Below are positions 19,751 through 28,157 of a stretch of DNA of 41,280 bases, one piece after another. A program made the translations under genes and the position numbers. The notes under the pieces were generated by a model. It had not been told where the DNA came from. It made no database searches and saw only the letters and a program-made list of their open reading frames with translations. Source of the DNA: CAYHWW01 sp964360145 (lineage in GTDB: Bacteria; Bdellovibrionota; UBA1018; CAYHWW01); NCBI GenBank assembly GCA_964360145.1, contig CAYHWW010000013.1:1-41280 (forward strand), written 5' to 3'. Within the stretch, counting starts at the first letter, position 1. The number at the start of each line of letters is the position of its first letter.

Positions 19751-21155
19751 TCGCCTGACTGCGGCGGCCCCCGCGCTTTGGGCGGTTATGGCCCTCGCCT
19801 TCGCCGCCGCTCGTTCTTTCTGGGGTGATGAGTGGAACCATGTTCAGGACATTCTGAATCACGGCGTCATGGGCGCGGCCTTGGAGTTGTTGAAAAAACC
19901 CAGCCCCTTCCACCCCGGGGAGGCGCTCCTCAATGGTTTTTTTTGGAAGACCTTGGGCCTCTTCAACGTACCTGCTGAAGTCTGGGCCCGGGCCCAGGGC
20001 ATACTGTGGGGCACTCTCACCGTAGCGCTTGGTGCACGCCTCGCACGGCAAGAGCCCCGGCGCCTGCGGGTGCTACCCTGGCTGCTTTTCTTCAGCGCCG
20101 CTCTTCTGTCCTACGCCGCGGAAATGCGTCCTTATGCGAGCTTATTTTACTCTGGTGCCCTTTGCGCCACCGTGCTGTGGGAACAGAGACTTGCCAATGG
20201 TTTGCCTCGTCTCGGAGCATGGCTCCTGATTTTTTCCGGCCATCTCTATGGCATTTGTTTCCTCGTGGTGTGCCTACTCTGGGTCGGGCGTGGCCGACGC
20301 CATTGGCCGGAGGTGCTTATTGGGGTGACTGTTGTCTTTGGTGTCCTGACCTCCATCCACATTACAGCGGAGCAGGGCATTGCTCCGTGGGACGGAGTTT
20401 TCCAAATCTCACGACAGATCCTTGGCACCTGGGCAAATCCGCACCGGGTGACCCTGCTCTATGGGCCATTGGCGGCATGGGGTGGGTGGGTGGGGTGGCG
20501 ATCCACGGAGCTGCGCCGCAAAACCTTATTGATCATGCTCTTCATGATGGGCGCGGCCCTCTTGCCATTGGCGGCCACGCTCTACAGCAAGTATTTCTTC
20601 GTGCCGCGGCAGATGGCGGCAGGCACCGCGCCATTCCTGCTGCTGTGCGCGTTGGGTGCCCAGTCTCTGCGTAGAAAAACTGTCATTGTCGCCCTACTGA
20701 TTTGCGCGGCGGGCTCGTGGTCCGCGGTCTATTTGCTCAAAAGGCCACCCTTCGTGAGTCAGCCCTTTCATCGCTTCAAGGAGGTGGCCCAGGACATTGC
20801 TCAGTCAAAGACATCGGATGTTCTTTTACTCGACGTATGCAATCGAGGCCCCATCGAGGATTATTTTTCCCGGCACTTCAAAATCGCGGGCTACATCGAC
20901 CAGGCATCCCTTGGCGGCGGCCTTTCCTTCGATAAAAAATGCTGGTTCAAGTCCTGGCCCGGGGAAGAAACAGTCTGCGTGACGTTCCTCATGGACTATA
21001 GTTTTTGTACTAAGCCCGCCGAAATGCTGGCCGTCGACCAGCCCTTGGGCCGCGCTCTGCGTTCCCGGGAATTCCAAAAAGTGATCCACGGCTACCAGCA
21101 AGATCCCGTGCGGTATGCGCCTGAGTACGCGGGCCGTTTTGTCCGCGATTGGTGA
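19740..21155 (+). CDS. GT-C-like polytopic membrane glycosyltransferase
   Basis: The 471-residue protein starts with GTG 19740 inside the end of the previous gene. It has around ten hydrophobic segments in its first 330 residues. An acidic pair follows the first membrane segment (FWGDEWNH, about residues 28-35), as in the first periplasmic loop of PMT/ArnT-type GT-C enzymes. The carboxy-terminal 130 residues are soluble and contain several cysteines (LLLDVCNRG, KKCWF). Such enzymes use polyprenyl-phosphate sugars on the periplasmic side. Specificity is unknown. Confidence 0.75.
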   Translation: MWVDRLTAAAPALWAVMALAFAAARSFWGDEWNHVQDILNHGVMGAALELLKKPSPFHPGEALLNGFFWKTLGLFNVPAEVWARAQGILWGTLTVALGARLARQEPRRLRVLPWLLFFSAALLSYAAEMRPYASLFYSGALCATVLWEQRLANGLPRLGAWLLIFSGHLYGICFLVVCLLWVGRGRRHWPEVLIGVTVVFGVLTSIHITAEQGIAPWDGVFQISRQILGTWANPHRVTLLYGPLAAWGGWVGWRSTELRRKTLLIMLFMMGAALLPLAATLYSKYFFVPRQMAAGTAPFLLLCALGAQSLRRKTVIVALLICAAGSWSAVYLLKRPPFVSQPFHRFKEVAQDIAQSKTSDVLLLDVCNRGPIEDYFSRHFKIAGYIDQASLGGGLSFDKKCWFKSWPGEETVCVTFLMDYSFCTKPAEMLAVDQPLGRALRSREFQKVIHGYQQDPVRYAPEYAGRFVRDW

Positions 21156-21167
21156 AGCGCGCTTCTC

Positions 21168-22160
21168 CTACAATTGAGGGTCGTAGAGCGCGATCTTGCT
21201 GCCTGTATTTTCGAACTTGATATTGACGTGCAGCACGTCGTGAAGTTTTTCGCGAACAGCTTTCTGGCGTTCCGGAGGCACGAAGAACAGCATGAATCCT
21301 CCGCCGCCGGCGCCCAGAATCTTGCCCCCCGTGGCCCCCGCCGCCATGGCTGCATTATAGAGCTCATCGATGCGGCTGTTGGACACGGATGTGGAGAGAG
21401 AGCGCTTCAGCTTCCAGTTGTCATGAAGGAGGCGGCCAAATTCATCCAAGGACCTGGAGGGCGACTGGAGAATAGTGCAGGCCTCGTCCACCATTTGGCG
21501 CATGGTCATGAGCTCCACGGATTTGTTTTCCATGTTGGCCATCTTGGTGGCCTCGATTTCCGTGGCGAAACGGGAAAGCCCCGTGAAGAACACCAGGCAG
21601 GAGCGCTCCAGTTGGTCACGCTTTTCCTGGTTGATGATCATCGGGGATACGGAAATGCTGCCATCCTGGCGGAAATCAATGCGGTTGAAGCCACCATGGG
21701 CGGTGGCGACCTGGTCCTGGCTGCCCACGGTCTCACCGATGAGATCTTGCTCCACGTGGATGGCTTTCAGGGCCAAGTCTTCTTTAGAGATGAATTCATT
21801 TTGCAGGGCCTTCACAGCGAGCAGCAGGCCGTTGGTGAAGGCGGAGCTGGAACCCAGGCCCGAGCGAGCGGGCAGGTCGCCGTCGTGGTGGATTTCCAGC
21901 CCCTCTTTGACGTTCAGGTGTTGGAGCACCGCCTTGACGGAGGGGTGCTTGATTTCAGAGGTGTCCCGCACGCTCTCCATTTGGGAGTAGATGATGCGGT
22001 GCTTGTGTTCAAAGAATGGGGGGAGCTTACGACAGGAGATGTAGCAATATTTATCGATGGTGGTGGTGAGCACCGCGCCGCCATGCTGGCGATACCAGAT
22101 GGGGAAATCCGTCCCGCCCCCGAAGAAGGAGACACGGAATGGTGTGCGGGTGATGATCAT
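21168..22160 (-). CDS. hddA: GHMP kinase, D-glycero-alpha-D-manno-heptose 7-phosphate kinase-like
   Basis: The 330-residue GHMP-family kinase has the amino-terminal RTPFRVSFFGGGTDFP, the ATP loop ARSGLGSSSAFTNG (about residues 97-110) and the late glycine loop KILGAGGGGFML. The sequence style matches HddA, which phosphorylates C1 of D-glycero-alpha-D-manno-heptose 7-phosphate. Pairing by a 4-bp overlap with a sugar-1-phosphate nucleotidyltransferase supports heptose activation for a surface glycan. An alternative is a related fucose or galactose kinase. gmhA and gmhB are not in the window. Confidence 0.85.
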   Translation of the reverse strand: MIITRTPFRVSFFGGGTDFPIWYRQHGGAVLTTTIDKYCYISCRKLPPFFEHKHRIIYSQMESVRDTSEIKHPSVKAVLQHLNVKEGLEIHHDGDLPARSGLGSSSAFTNGLLLAVKALQNEFISKEDLALKAIHVEQDLIGETVGSQDQVATAHGGFNRIDFRQDGSISVSPMIINQEKRDQLERSCLVFFTGLSRFATEIEATKMANMENKSVELMTMRQMVDEACTILQSPSRSLDEFGRLLHDNWKLKRSLSTSVSNSRIDELYNAAMAAGATGGKILGAGGGGFMLFFVPPERQKAVREKLHDVLHVNIKFENTGSKIALYDPQL

Positions 22161-22873
22161 GACGGGCCCCTCTCGCTGATAAACCGCTCAAAGCGCACGA
22201 GACGCTCCGGCGTCCCAATGTCATAGCATAGGCCTCGCTGCTGCAAGCAGGCTACCATCCCTGCGTGGATGCTGGGTTCCAGCAGCTCATGGAAGGTGTA
22301 GGGAGGCTGGCGGCGGTTGCGACTCACCGCGGCGCGGGTGATGTAGGTGATGCCACTGTCAAAGGTGGGGTCACCGATGGTGCCCAATGGGGATGTTCCC
22401 GCGGAGATTACTTTTTTACCGTCAGTGGTGAGGTTAGGCACCGCATCCGGGGCGCAATCTTGCGGGAGCGCGAGCATTGCAGCCTCCAGTGCTGTTGGAT
22501 CCGCGGGGATGGGGGCTGTGACCAGAGTGTCGCCGTTGACGACCCAACAGGCGTCCAAATCTGCTTCTCGACTGAAAATTTCCGCCACCGCGCCACCGGT
22601 ACCCAGGGGTTTGCTTTCCCGCTGGAAGCGGATATTTAAACCAGGCAATGCCTGATTCCAGGGATAGCCCTCAATCACACCCGCCATGTGGCCGGTGGAA
22701 ACGATGAACTCGGAAAAGCCCTGTTCCGCGTAGTGCTTGAATATGTAATAAAGAAACGGATGGTCTGCGACGGGGATCATGGGCTTGGGACGGTCAGGGT
22801 TCACGGCAGCGAGCCGGGTGCCTTTGCCGCCCGCGAGGATGAGGATAGGTTTTAACCGAGAAGAAGATGGCAT
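22157..22873 (-). CDS. hddC: Sugar-1-phosphate nucleotidyltransferase, D,D-heptose-1-phosphate guanylyltransferase-like
   Basis: The 238-residue protein has the pyrophosphorylase motif ILAGGKGTRLAAVNPDRPKPM (residues 12-32, with catalytic Arg and Lys), GTGGAV and VVNGDTLV. Compact length and pairing with the HddA-like kinase suggest formation of GDP-D-glycero-alpha-D-manno-heptose. ATG 22873 overlaps head-to-head, by 7 bp, the start of the divergent GT2 gene; GGAG 6-7 bases upstream supports it. The nucleotide (GDP or another) is not proven by sequence. Confidence 0.84.
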   Translation of the reverse strand: MPSSSRLKPILILAGGKGTRLAAVNPDRPKPMIPVADHPFLYYIFKHYAEQGFSEFIVSTGHMAGVIEGYPWNQALPGLNIRFQRESKPLGTGGAVAEIFSREADLDACWVVNGDTLVTAPIPADPTALEAAMLALPQDCAPDAVPNLTTDGKKVISAGTSPLGTIGDPTFDSGITYITRAAVSRNRRQPPYTFHELLEPSIHAGMVACLQQRGLCYDIGTPERLVRFERFISERGPS

Positions 22874-23619
22874 CTGACTCCACTGCTTACATCACTGTCC
22901 CGTGTTACAACGAAGAGCGGCGTTTGAGAACTGAGGAGTTCTTGAGGCTGGCCCGCACTCCGGGGGTGCATCTGACCATGGTCAATGATGGCTCCACGGA
23001 CGGCACTCTGAAGATCCTTTCTTTTCTTCAGCAGCAAGAATCATCCAAAATTAATATCATCGACATGCCTCGCAATGGCGGCAAAGCCGAGGCCGTGCGT
23101 CAGGGTCTTCTCCACTCCCTTAACGCGGGGGCAGAGCTTGTGGGATTCCTCGATGCGGATCTCTCCACCCCTGTTTCTGAGGCCATTCGTTTGGTGGGGG
23201 AGCTGCGGTCCCGCCCCAGCGTCCGGGTGGTGTTGGCATCCCGTGTCGCTCTTTTGGGTTACGACATTCGCCGCCACGCTTGGCGCCATTATCTGGGCCG
23301 GGTGTTTGCCACTGTTGCCTCCCATGTGTTGAACCTCGTGGTTTACGACACTCAGTGCGGAGCCAAGTTCTTTCGCGCCACCCCAGCGCTCCAGCAGGCC
23401 TTGAAGCAGCCCTTCTTTTCGCCGTGGATTTTCGATGTGGAACTCATCAGCCGACTTCTGAAGCCATCCGGAGGTGACGGAGCATACAGCGTAAAGGACT
23501 TCCTCGAGGTACCCCTTCTTTTTTGGGAAGACGTGAAGGGTTCAAAACTAGGCTTATTTCAGATGTTCAAGTCGGGATGGGACCTCATCATCCTGGGAAT
23601 TCGAATGCGACTGCGATGA
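22867..23619 (+). CDS. GT2 glycosyltransferase, dolichyl-phosphate glucosyltransferase-like
   Basis: The 250-residue protein shows ITVPCYNEERRLRTEEFL, MVNDGSTDGT, the block NGGKAEAVRQGLL (about residues 74-86) and VGFLDADLSTP, in the order typical of polyprenyl-phosphate glucosyltransferases (Alg5/DPM branch of GT2). It likely makes a polyprenyl-phosphate sugar, which would be the donor for the GT-C enzymes encoded next to it. The start overlaps hddC head-to-head and the end overlaps the next gene by ATGA. Confidence 0.88.
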   Translation: MASDSTAYITVPCYNEERRLRTEEFLRLARTPGVHLTMVNDGSTDGTLKILSFLQQQESSKINIIDMPRNGGKAEAVRQGLLHSLNAGAELVGFLDADLSTPVSEAIRLVGELRSRPSVRVVLASRVALLGYDIRRHAWRHYLGRVFATVASHVLNLVVYDTQCGAKFFRATPALQQALKQPFFSPWIFDVELISRLLKPSGGDGAYSVKDFLEVPLLFWEDVKGSKLGLFQMFKSGWDLIILGIRMRLR

Positions 23620-24827
23620 TTCTGGCCAATCTGGTTCTGCGTTGGAGTTTATTGGGTTTTGTGCTGTGGAACGGTCGTTGGTATTTCGGCGATGCTTACA
23701 GCTATCTTTATTATGCGGGCGAAGTGTGCAGCGGCCAGTGGGGGGGAGAACCAGGCAGACCTCCTCTTTACCTCTGGTTTCTCTGCTCCCTTTCGCCTTC
23801 CATTGGCCGCCCCGGCACAGCGGGCCAATTGTTTTTACCGCTTTTGCTACAAACCACTATTGTTTGGGCAGTGGGCTGGTGGATGTCCCGCAGGGGCAAG
23901 TCGGGCCGTAGGTCAGCGCTCTTTTGGCTCTATGACCCCGTGGCTTTACTCTATTCGACTTTCGCTATGACCGACGCGCTCTTCGCCGTCGCACTTTTGG
24001 GTTATCTCTGGGCTTTCTTTCGGGATCTCAATAAAGAGACAGTCTTCAGCAACAGGCTTGTGGGCTTCTGCGGGGCCATTCTTGCTCTCATGCGGCCCAA
24101 CGGCATTGTGATTCTTACGGCCTCCACGGTTCTTTTCTTTATTCGTAAGGGGATCAGCCTGCTCTCTTTACGTCGGTGGTTGGGCGCGTTCGCTATTTGT
24201 ATGCTTCTCCTTGCCCCGCGGCTGTATTGGAACGCCACCCACGGCAGTAGTTGGACGATCGCTGTGCAGGGCGATGGCTGGCTTGCCAGTGTGGCAGGTG
24301 TTGTGGCGAGCCACGGCAAAAACCTTGACGCCCATCAGGCGGAAGAGGCTTGGTTCGCTGAGAAGGGGCCATCACCCACCCGGGAAGAGGCGGTGAAGAC
24401 TCTCCTGTCCCGTTGGCCTGTGACCACCTGGCTCACCATGAAGGGGATGGCACGGGTTCTTCTCGGGCATATTAATATGGAGTGGTGGTACTTTTTCTCG
24501 GGCCATACCCCTGTGGGACCATCTTGGTTCAAGCCCCCGGAGTCCCGTCAGGACGCCCCCCTTTCCAGGGTAGAGCTGGTGGTCTGGGTTGCGGGCATTG
24601 CCGCTCTGATGGCTTGGGCGCTACTTTTCTACCGGCAAGTTTTCCTTTTCTTGCGCGTCAAGGTTTCAAAGACCAGCAGGCTTGAGCAGGGTTGGCTCCT
24701 CGCCATGGCCGCGCTTATGACTGCGCTGCCCTTGGTCTACGGCGAAGCGCGCTTCCGTCTCGCGGTATGGCCGTTCTTGTTCATGATTCTTCTGAGGGAG
24801 CGCCATGAAGCGTCTGCGAAATCCTGA
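23616..24827 (+). CDS. GT-C-like membrane glycosyltransferase
   Basis: The 403-residue protein has about nine hydrophobic segments. ATG 23616 overlaps the upstream stop (ATGA); longer in-frame starts lie within that gene. The first loop carries WYFGDAYSYLYYAGEV and GRPPLYLWFL, the acidic-plus-proline arrangement of PMT/PIG-V-type GT-C enzymes using lipid-phosphate sugars. Coupling to a dolichyl-phosphate glucosyltransferase-like gene supports that donor type. Its end overlaps the next membrane protein by 23 bp. Specific activity unknown. Confidence 0.75.
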   Translation: MILANLVLRWSLLGFVLWNGRWYFGDAYSYLYYAGEVCSGQWGGEPGRPPLYLWFLCSLSPSIGRPGTAGQLFLPLLLQTTIVWAVGWWMSRRGKSGRRSALFWLYDPVALLYSTFAMTDALFAVALLGYLWAFFRDLNKETVFSNRLVGFCGAILALMRPNGIVILTASTVLFFIRKGISLLSLRRWLGAFAICMLLLAPRLYWNATHGSSWTIAVQGDGWLASVAGVVASHGKNLDAHQAEEAWFAEKGPSPTREEAVKTLLSRWPVTTWLTMKGMARVLLGHINMEWWYFFSGHTPVGPSWFKPPESRQDAPLSRVELVVWVAGIAALMAWALLFYRQVFLFLRVKVSKTSRLEQGWLLAMAALMTALPLVYGEARFRLAVWPFLFMILLRERHEASAKS

Positions 24828-26184
24828 GACTCTCGCGTGGGGGGCGCTGGCATTGCTCGCCCTCTATGTGTTCGCAGTGGCGGTCTTCGGCACGGGCTGG
24901 ACATGGGCGCTCTATGATGAGCTGAAGTGGGTTGGGGAATACGTGCGGGATCAGGGTTCCTTCTGGAGCTATCTGCAGGATGACTGGGCCAGCGGCCGCG
25001 TGCGGCCCACCAGCATTTTCGCCGCCTATTCCAAGTTCTGGGTTTTTGGTTTCCAGCCCCATGTGCTGCGTATTGTTCGTATTTTTGAATGGCTGGCCTT
25101 CGCGGGCCTTTTTGCGATGGTCCTACGCCGCATCTGCGGCGTTCACTGGCTGTGGGCAGCCCTCGGCACGGCATTGGCGCTGAAGTCCCCGCCTCTCATG
25201 GAGCAGATTCGTTTCTTTGATCTCAGCGAGCTCACGGCCTTGTGGCTCTTCTGCGCAGGCTGGCTGCTGCGTTCCCATTCCCGTTGGGCGGCGCTGCCTG
25301 TGCTTGTCATCGCGGGCCTTTCCAAGGAATCCATGCCCCTTTTGCTGCTTTTGCCGCCCCTCTTCGAGAAGCGCTGGAAAGAACTCGCCGCCACCGCCGC
25401 CACCGTGGGTGGCTTCTTGCTCTATCTCTATCTCCACCGCACGGGTTACACGGCCCAGTACCAGGCCAAAGGCATGAACCCCGTGGTACTTCGGGAAATT
25501 CTTTTTCAGGGCCTCGTCGATGTCGCCTTCGTCCTGCCTCTTCTGGTGCTGGCGTTGCCGTTTTTCACGAAACCCCGGAGTACAAAATTCTGGGCTCATC
25601 CTCAGTTATGGGGCGCGGCCTCAACCGCGGTGGTGGCTATCGCCTACGGCGTCATCGTTTTCCCCATGGCCTGGGGCTACACCTACATCTTTGCACCAGT
25701 CACCACCCTGGCTGCGGCCGCCGTGGCCTGTCTCTGCGCCGCCGCTCTCCCGGAGCCTCGCTTTTCCAAGGGCCCCGCGACCGTTATTCTCACGGCATTG
25801 GCGGTTTTAACCACGGTGGGCGCTAGCGCTCGCGCAGGCCGGAATTGGCACCGCACCCACCAGTCATCCCAGTTGAGGGCTGAAATGTTCAGGGCAGCGC
25901 AGCCCCTCACCGAGAAGGGCAGTTTGGGAAGCAACTGCTCCAGCGACAGCCGCAGCATCACTTACGCCGCCCAGCTTTTGGTTCGCACACCGTTTGATGC
26001 CCGCCGAGATGGACCGTACTGTATCTATGAGTCGGAATCTCTCGCGGACTGCTGTCGTGGGGTGAGTCACGTAGTCATCGGCTCTGAGTGCGCGGCGCCA
26101 GAATTGCGCCATCAGCAACTGGCCATGGCGGGCGTGGAACCGCTTTTCGCCAACGAGCGTTGGTCCATCTACCCCTGTCCTTAA
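24805..26184 (+). CDS. Polytopic membrane protein of the glycan operon, function unknown
   Basis: The 459-residue protein has about nine hydrophobic segments over residues 10-350 and a soluble carboxy-terminal domain of about 110 residues with several cysteines (GSNCSSD, CIYESESLADCCRG, GSECAAP, ending YPCP). The layout resembles the GT-C-like protein at 19740-21155, and an acidic YDELKW follows the first segment, so a third GT-C enzyme is possible. The cysteines suggest disulfides in the periplasm. It overlaps the preceding gene by 23 bp and the convergent unknown gene by 4 bp. Confidence 0.72.
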   Translation: MKRLRNPETLAWGALALLALYVFAVAVFGTGWTWALYDELKWVGEYVRDQGSFWSYLQDDWASGRVRPTSIFAAYSKFWVFGFQPHVLRIVRIFEWLAFAGLFAMVLRRICGVHWLWAALGTALALKSPPLMEQIRFFDLSELTALWLFCAGWLLRSHSRWAALPVLVIAGLSKESMPLLLLLPPLFEKRWKELAATAATVGGFLLYLYLHRTGYTAQYQAKGMNPVVLREILFQGLVDVAFVLPLLVLALPFFTKPRSTKFWAHPQLWGAASTAVVAIAYGVIVFPMAWGYTYIFAPVTTLAAAAVACLCAAALPEPRFSKGPATVILTALAVLTTVGASARAGRNWHRTHQSSQLRAEMFRAAQPLTEKGSLGSNCSSDSRSITYAAQLLVRTPFDARRDGPYCIYESESLADCCRGVSHVVIGSECAAPELRHQQLAMAGVEPLFANERWSIYPCP

Positions 26185-26891
26185 GCAGCTTTTTTCTTTT
26201 CCGTGGGAACGGCCTTCTCGTCTTTTTTCTCTGGAGCCGCGGCCTCAGCGACCTCTTCTTCCTCGCTCATGATGTTGATGATGCGGCCTATGGTTTTGCG
26301 CCGCATGGCAGCGCGATTTTCCGAGGAAACACGGTACTGTTGGGCGCCCATGGCACCCAGGGTCGCGGCATTCGATTGTTGGCAGGAGTCCAGAAGGCCC
26401 GTAACCACCTGCATCCAGGGCGTGCTGGGGTCCCGCGTGATGGAGATCACTCCAGAGCCGACCTGCCCTGGAACGGGTTTCTGTGATTGGCGCCCCGCTT
26501 CTTTGCCGCCAGCGGGGAGGGATTGAGCGCTCCCGGCTTTGATGATTTTTCCGCCTGTGCTGACGCCTGCCTTCAATGAGTCCACGCTTGCAGCGATGAA
26601 GTCCCCGCCCATTATCGAGTCATTGAGATAGTCATGGTGCTTAACATGGGCTTTGACGCGTACCGCGGGCTGTAGGAAGCGCAGAAGGGATGAGCCCAGC
26701 TCACCCAATGATGATTGGGCGGAGACTGGGGCTTTTTTTGAAGATAAGCCGAGCAGTGGTTTAGGGGTTTTATCCGTATTGGCCAAATGACACCTCAGGA
26801 CGAAGGGCGGGCTATGACGCTTATCGGAATCTGGAGGAAAATCTTGAGAGGGAATAATTTTCCAGTTAGATATCGGCATGTTAGTTGACAT
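26181..26891 (-). CDS. Hypothetical hydrophilic protein with charged tail
   Basis: A 236-residue protein not matching a family I know. No signal peptide or membrane segment is seen. Residues 80-200 contain the only well-structured-looking part (HDYLNDSIMGGDFIAASVDSL, then WMQVVTGLLDSCQQSNAATLGAMGAQQYRV). The carboxy-terminal 35 residues are almost only Glu, Ala, Lys and Pro. GGGGAGCG lies about 7 bases before ATG 26891. It runs opposite to both neighbours and converges on the glycan operon. Coding potential looks real, but the function is unknown. Confidence 0.65.
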   Translation of the reverse strand: MSTNMPISNWKIIPSQDFPPDSDKRHSPPFVLRCHLANTDKTPKPLLGLSSKKAPVSAQSSLGELGSSLLRFLQPAVRVKAHVKHHDYLNDSIMGGDFIAASVDSLKAGVSTGGKIIKAGSAQSLPAGGKEAGRQSQKPVPGQVGSGVISITRDPSTPWMQVVTGLLDSCQQSNAATLGAMGAQQYRVSSENRAAMRRKTIGRIINIMSEEEEVAEAAAPEKKDEKAVPTEKKKAA

Positions 26892-26936
26892 GACCGCTCC
26901 CCATTGGTACGTGTGCGGCCTCTTTTGAGGTTACAG

Positions 26937-28157
26937 ATGCCCGAAATCGAAGCGCGATCCCTGCGCGCTCCCATGGATTTATTTCAGAAATGCAGATCTT
27001 TTCAGGACGCTAAATCCCTGCAGGCGGCGGGGCTTTACCCCTTTTTCAAGCCCATCGAGCGATCTGCGGGGTCCTCCGTAATCACCCACGGCAAAAAACG
27101 TGTGATGATTGGTTCTAATAACTACTTGGGCCTCACCCATCATCCCCGGGTGATGGAAGCTGCTAAGGCCGCCATCGAAGAGTTTGGCACGGGTTGCACG
27201 GGCTCTCGCTTTCTCAATGGCAATCTCACCCTGCATGAAGAGCTTGAAGAGCGTCTGGCGACTTATCTCGGTAAGGAGGCTGCCCTGGTTTTCGCCACGG
27301 GCTTCCTAGCCAATCAAGGCTCTCTCTCTTGCATTATGGGTCGCAACGACGCCATTTTATCCGATAAAGAGAACCATGCCTCCATTGTGGAGGGCACCCG
27401 CCTTGCCCTGTGTGAAACCGTCCGTTACCCGCACAACGATATGGTCGCCCTCGATCGCATCCTCACCGAGCGCCGGAGCCTCTACGAAGGGGTGCTCATC
27501 GTCGCCGATGGCGTGTTTTCCATGTCCGGCGAAGTGGCCGATCTCCCTGGCCTCGTGAGGGTGGCGAGCAAGCACTGCTGCAAGCTCTACATCGATGACG
27601 CCCATGGCCTGGGCGTCCTGGGTGACCGCGGTCGCGGTACCGGCTCCCACTTTGGTCTCGCCACTGAGATCGATCTCGTCATGGGCACCTTCTCCAAGAG
27701 CTTCGCCTCTATTGGTGGTTTTGTCGCCGGCGACGCTGATACCATCCATTACATTCGCCACAAGGCCCGCCCCTTCATGTTCAGCGCCGCCATGCCCCCT
27801 TCCGCGGTGGCAACCGTTTTGGAGTGCATGAACGTCATCGAGGAAGAGCCTGAGATTTTCGAGCGCCTCTGGCGGAACGCCCGTTTCATGAAACGCGGTT
27901 TTCAGAATTTGGGCTTCAACACCATGAAGAGTGATACCCCCATCATCCCCATCGTCATCGGTGAGGATATGAAGGCCTTTGCCTTCACGAAAGCCCTTTA
28001 CGACCACGGTGTCTTCGCGACCCCGGTGGTAAGCCCCGCCGTGTCCCCGGGCATGGCCTTGATCCGCACGAGCTACATGGCCACCCACACTCAGGATGAC
28101 CTTGACTACGTCTTGGATGTCTTCAAGAAATTGGGACATGAATTCGGCATCATCTGA
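26937..28157 (+). CDS. Alpha-oxoamine synthase (serine palmitoyltransferase/KBL/BioF family)
   Basis: The 406-residue fold I PLP enzyme joins an amino acid to an acyl-CoA with loss of CO2. The PLP lysine is Lys254 in GTFSKSFASIGGF; other landmarks are SNNYLGLTHHP, FATGFLANQG, DKENHASIVEG and IDDAHGLGVLG. The tail includes PAVSPGMALIRTSYMATHTQDDLD. It could be serine palmitoyltransferase, 2-amino-3-ketobutyrate ligase or 8-amino-7-oxononanoate synthase. No bio or tdh gene is nearby, whereas a GNAT-like gene is coupled to it, so a sphingolipid role is favoured but unproven. ATG 26937 has GAGG upstream; ATG 26973 is possible. Confidence 0.85.
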   Translation: MPEIEARSLRAPMDLFQKCRSFQDAKSLQAAGLYPFFKPIERSAGSSVITHGKKRVMIGSNNYLGLTHHPRVMEAAKAAIEEFGTGCTGSRFLNGNLTLHEELEERLATYLGKEAALVFATGFLANQGSLSCIMGRNDAILSDKENHASIVEGTRLALCETVRYPHNDMVALDRILTERRSLYEGVLIVADGVFSMSGEVADLPGLVRVASKHCCKLYIDDAHGLGVLGDRGRGTGSHFGLATEIDLVMGTFSKSFASIGGFVAGDADTIHYIRHKARPFMFSAAMPPSAVATVLECMNVIEEEPEIFERLWRNARFMKRGFQNLGFNTMKSDTPIIPIVIGEDMKAFAFTKALYDHGVFATPVVSPAVSPGMALIRTSYMATHTQDDLDYVLDVFKKLGHEFGII

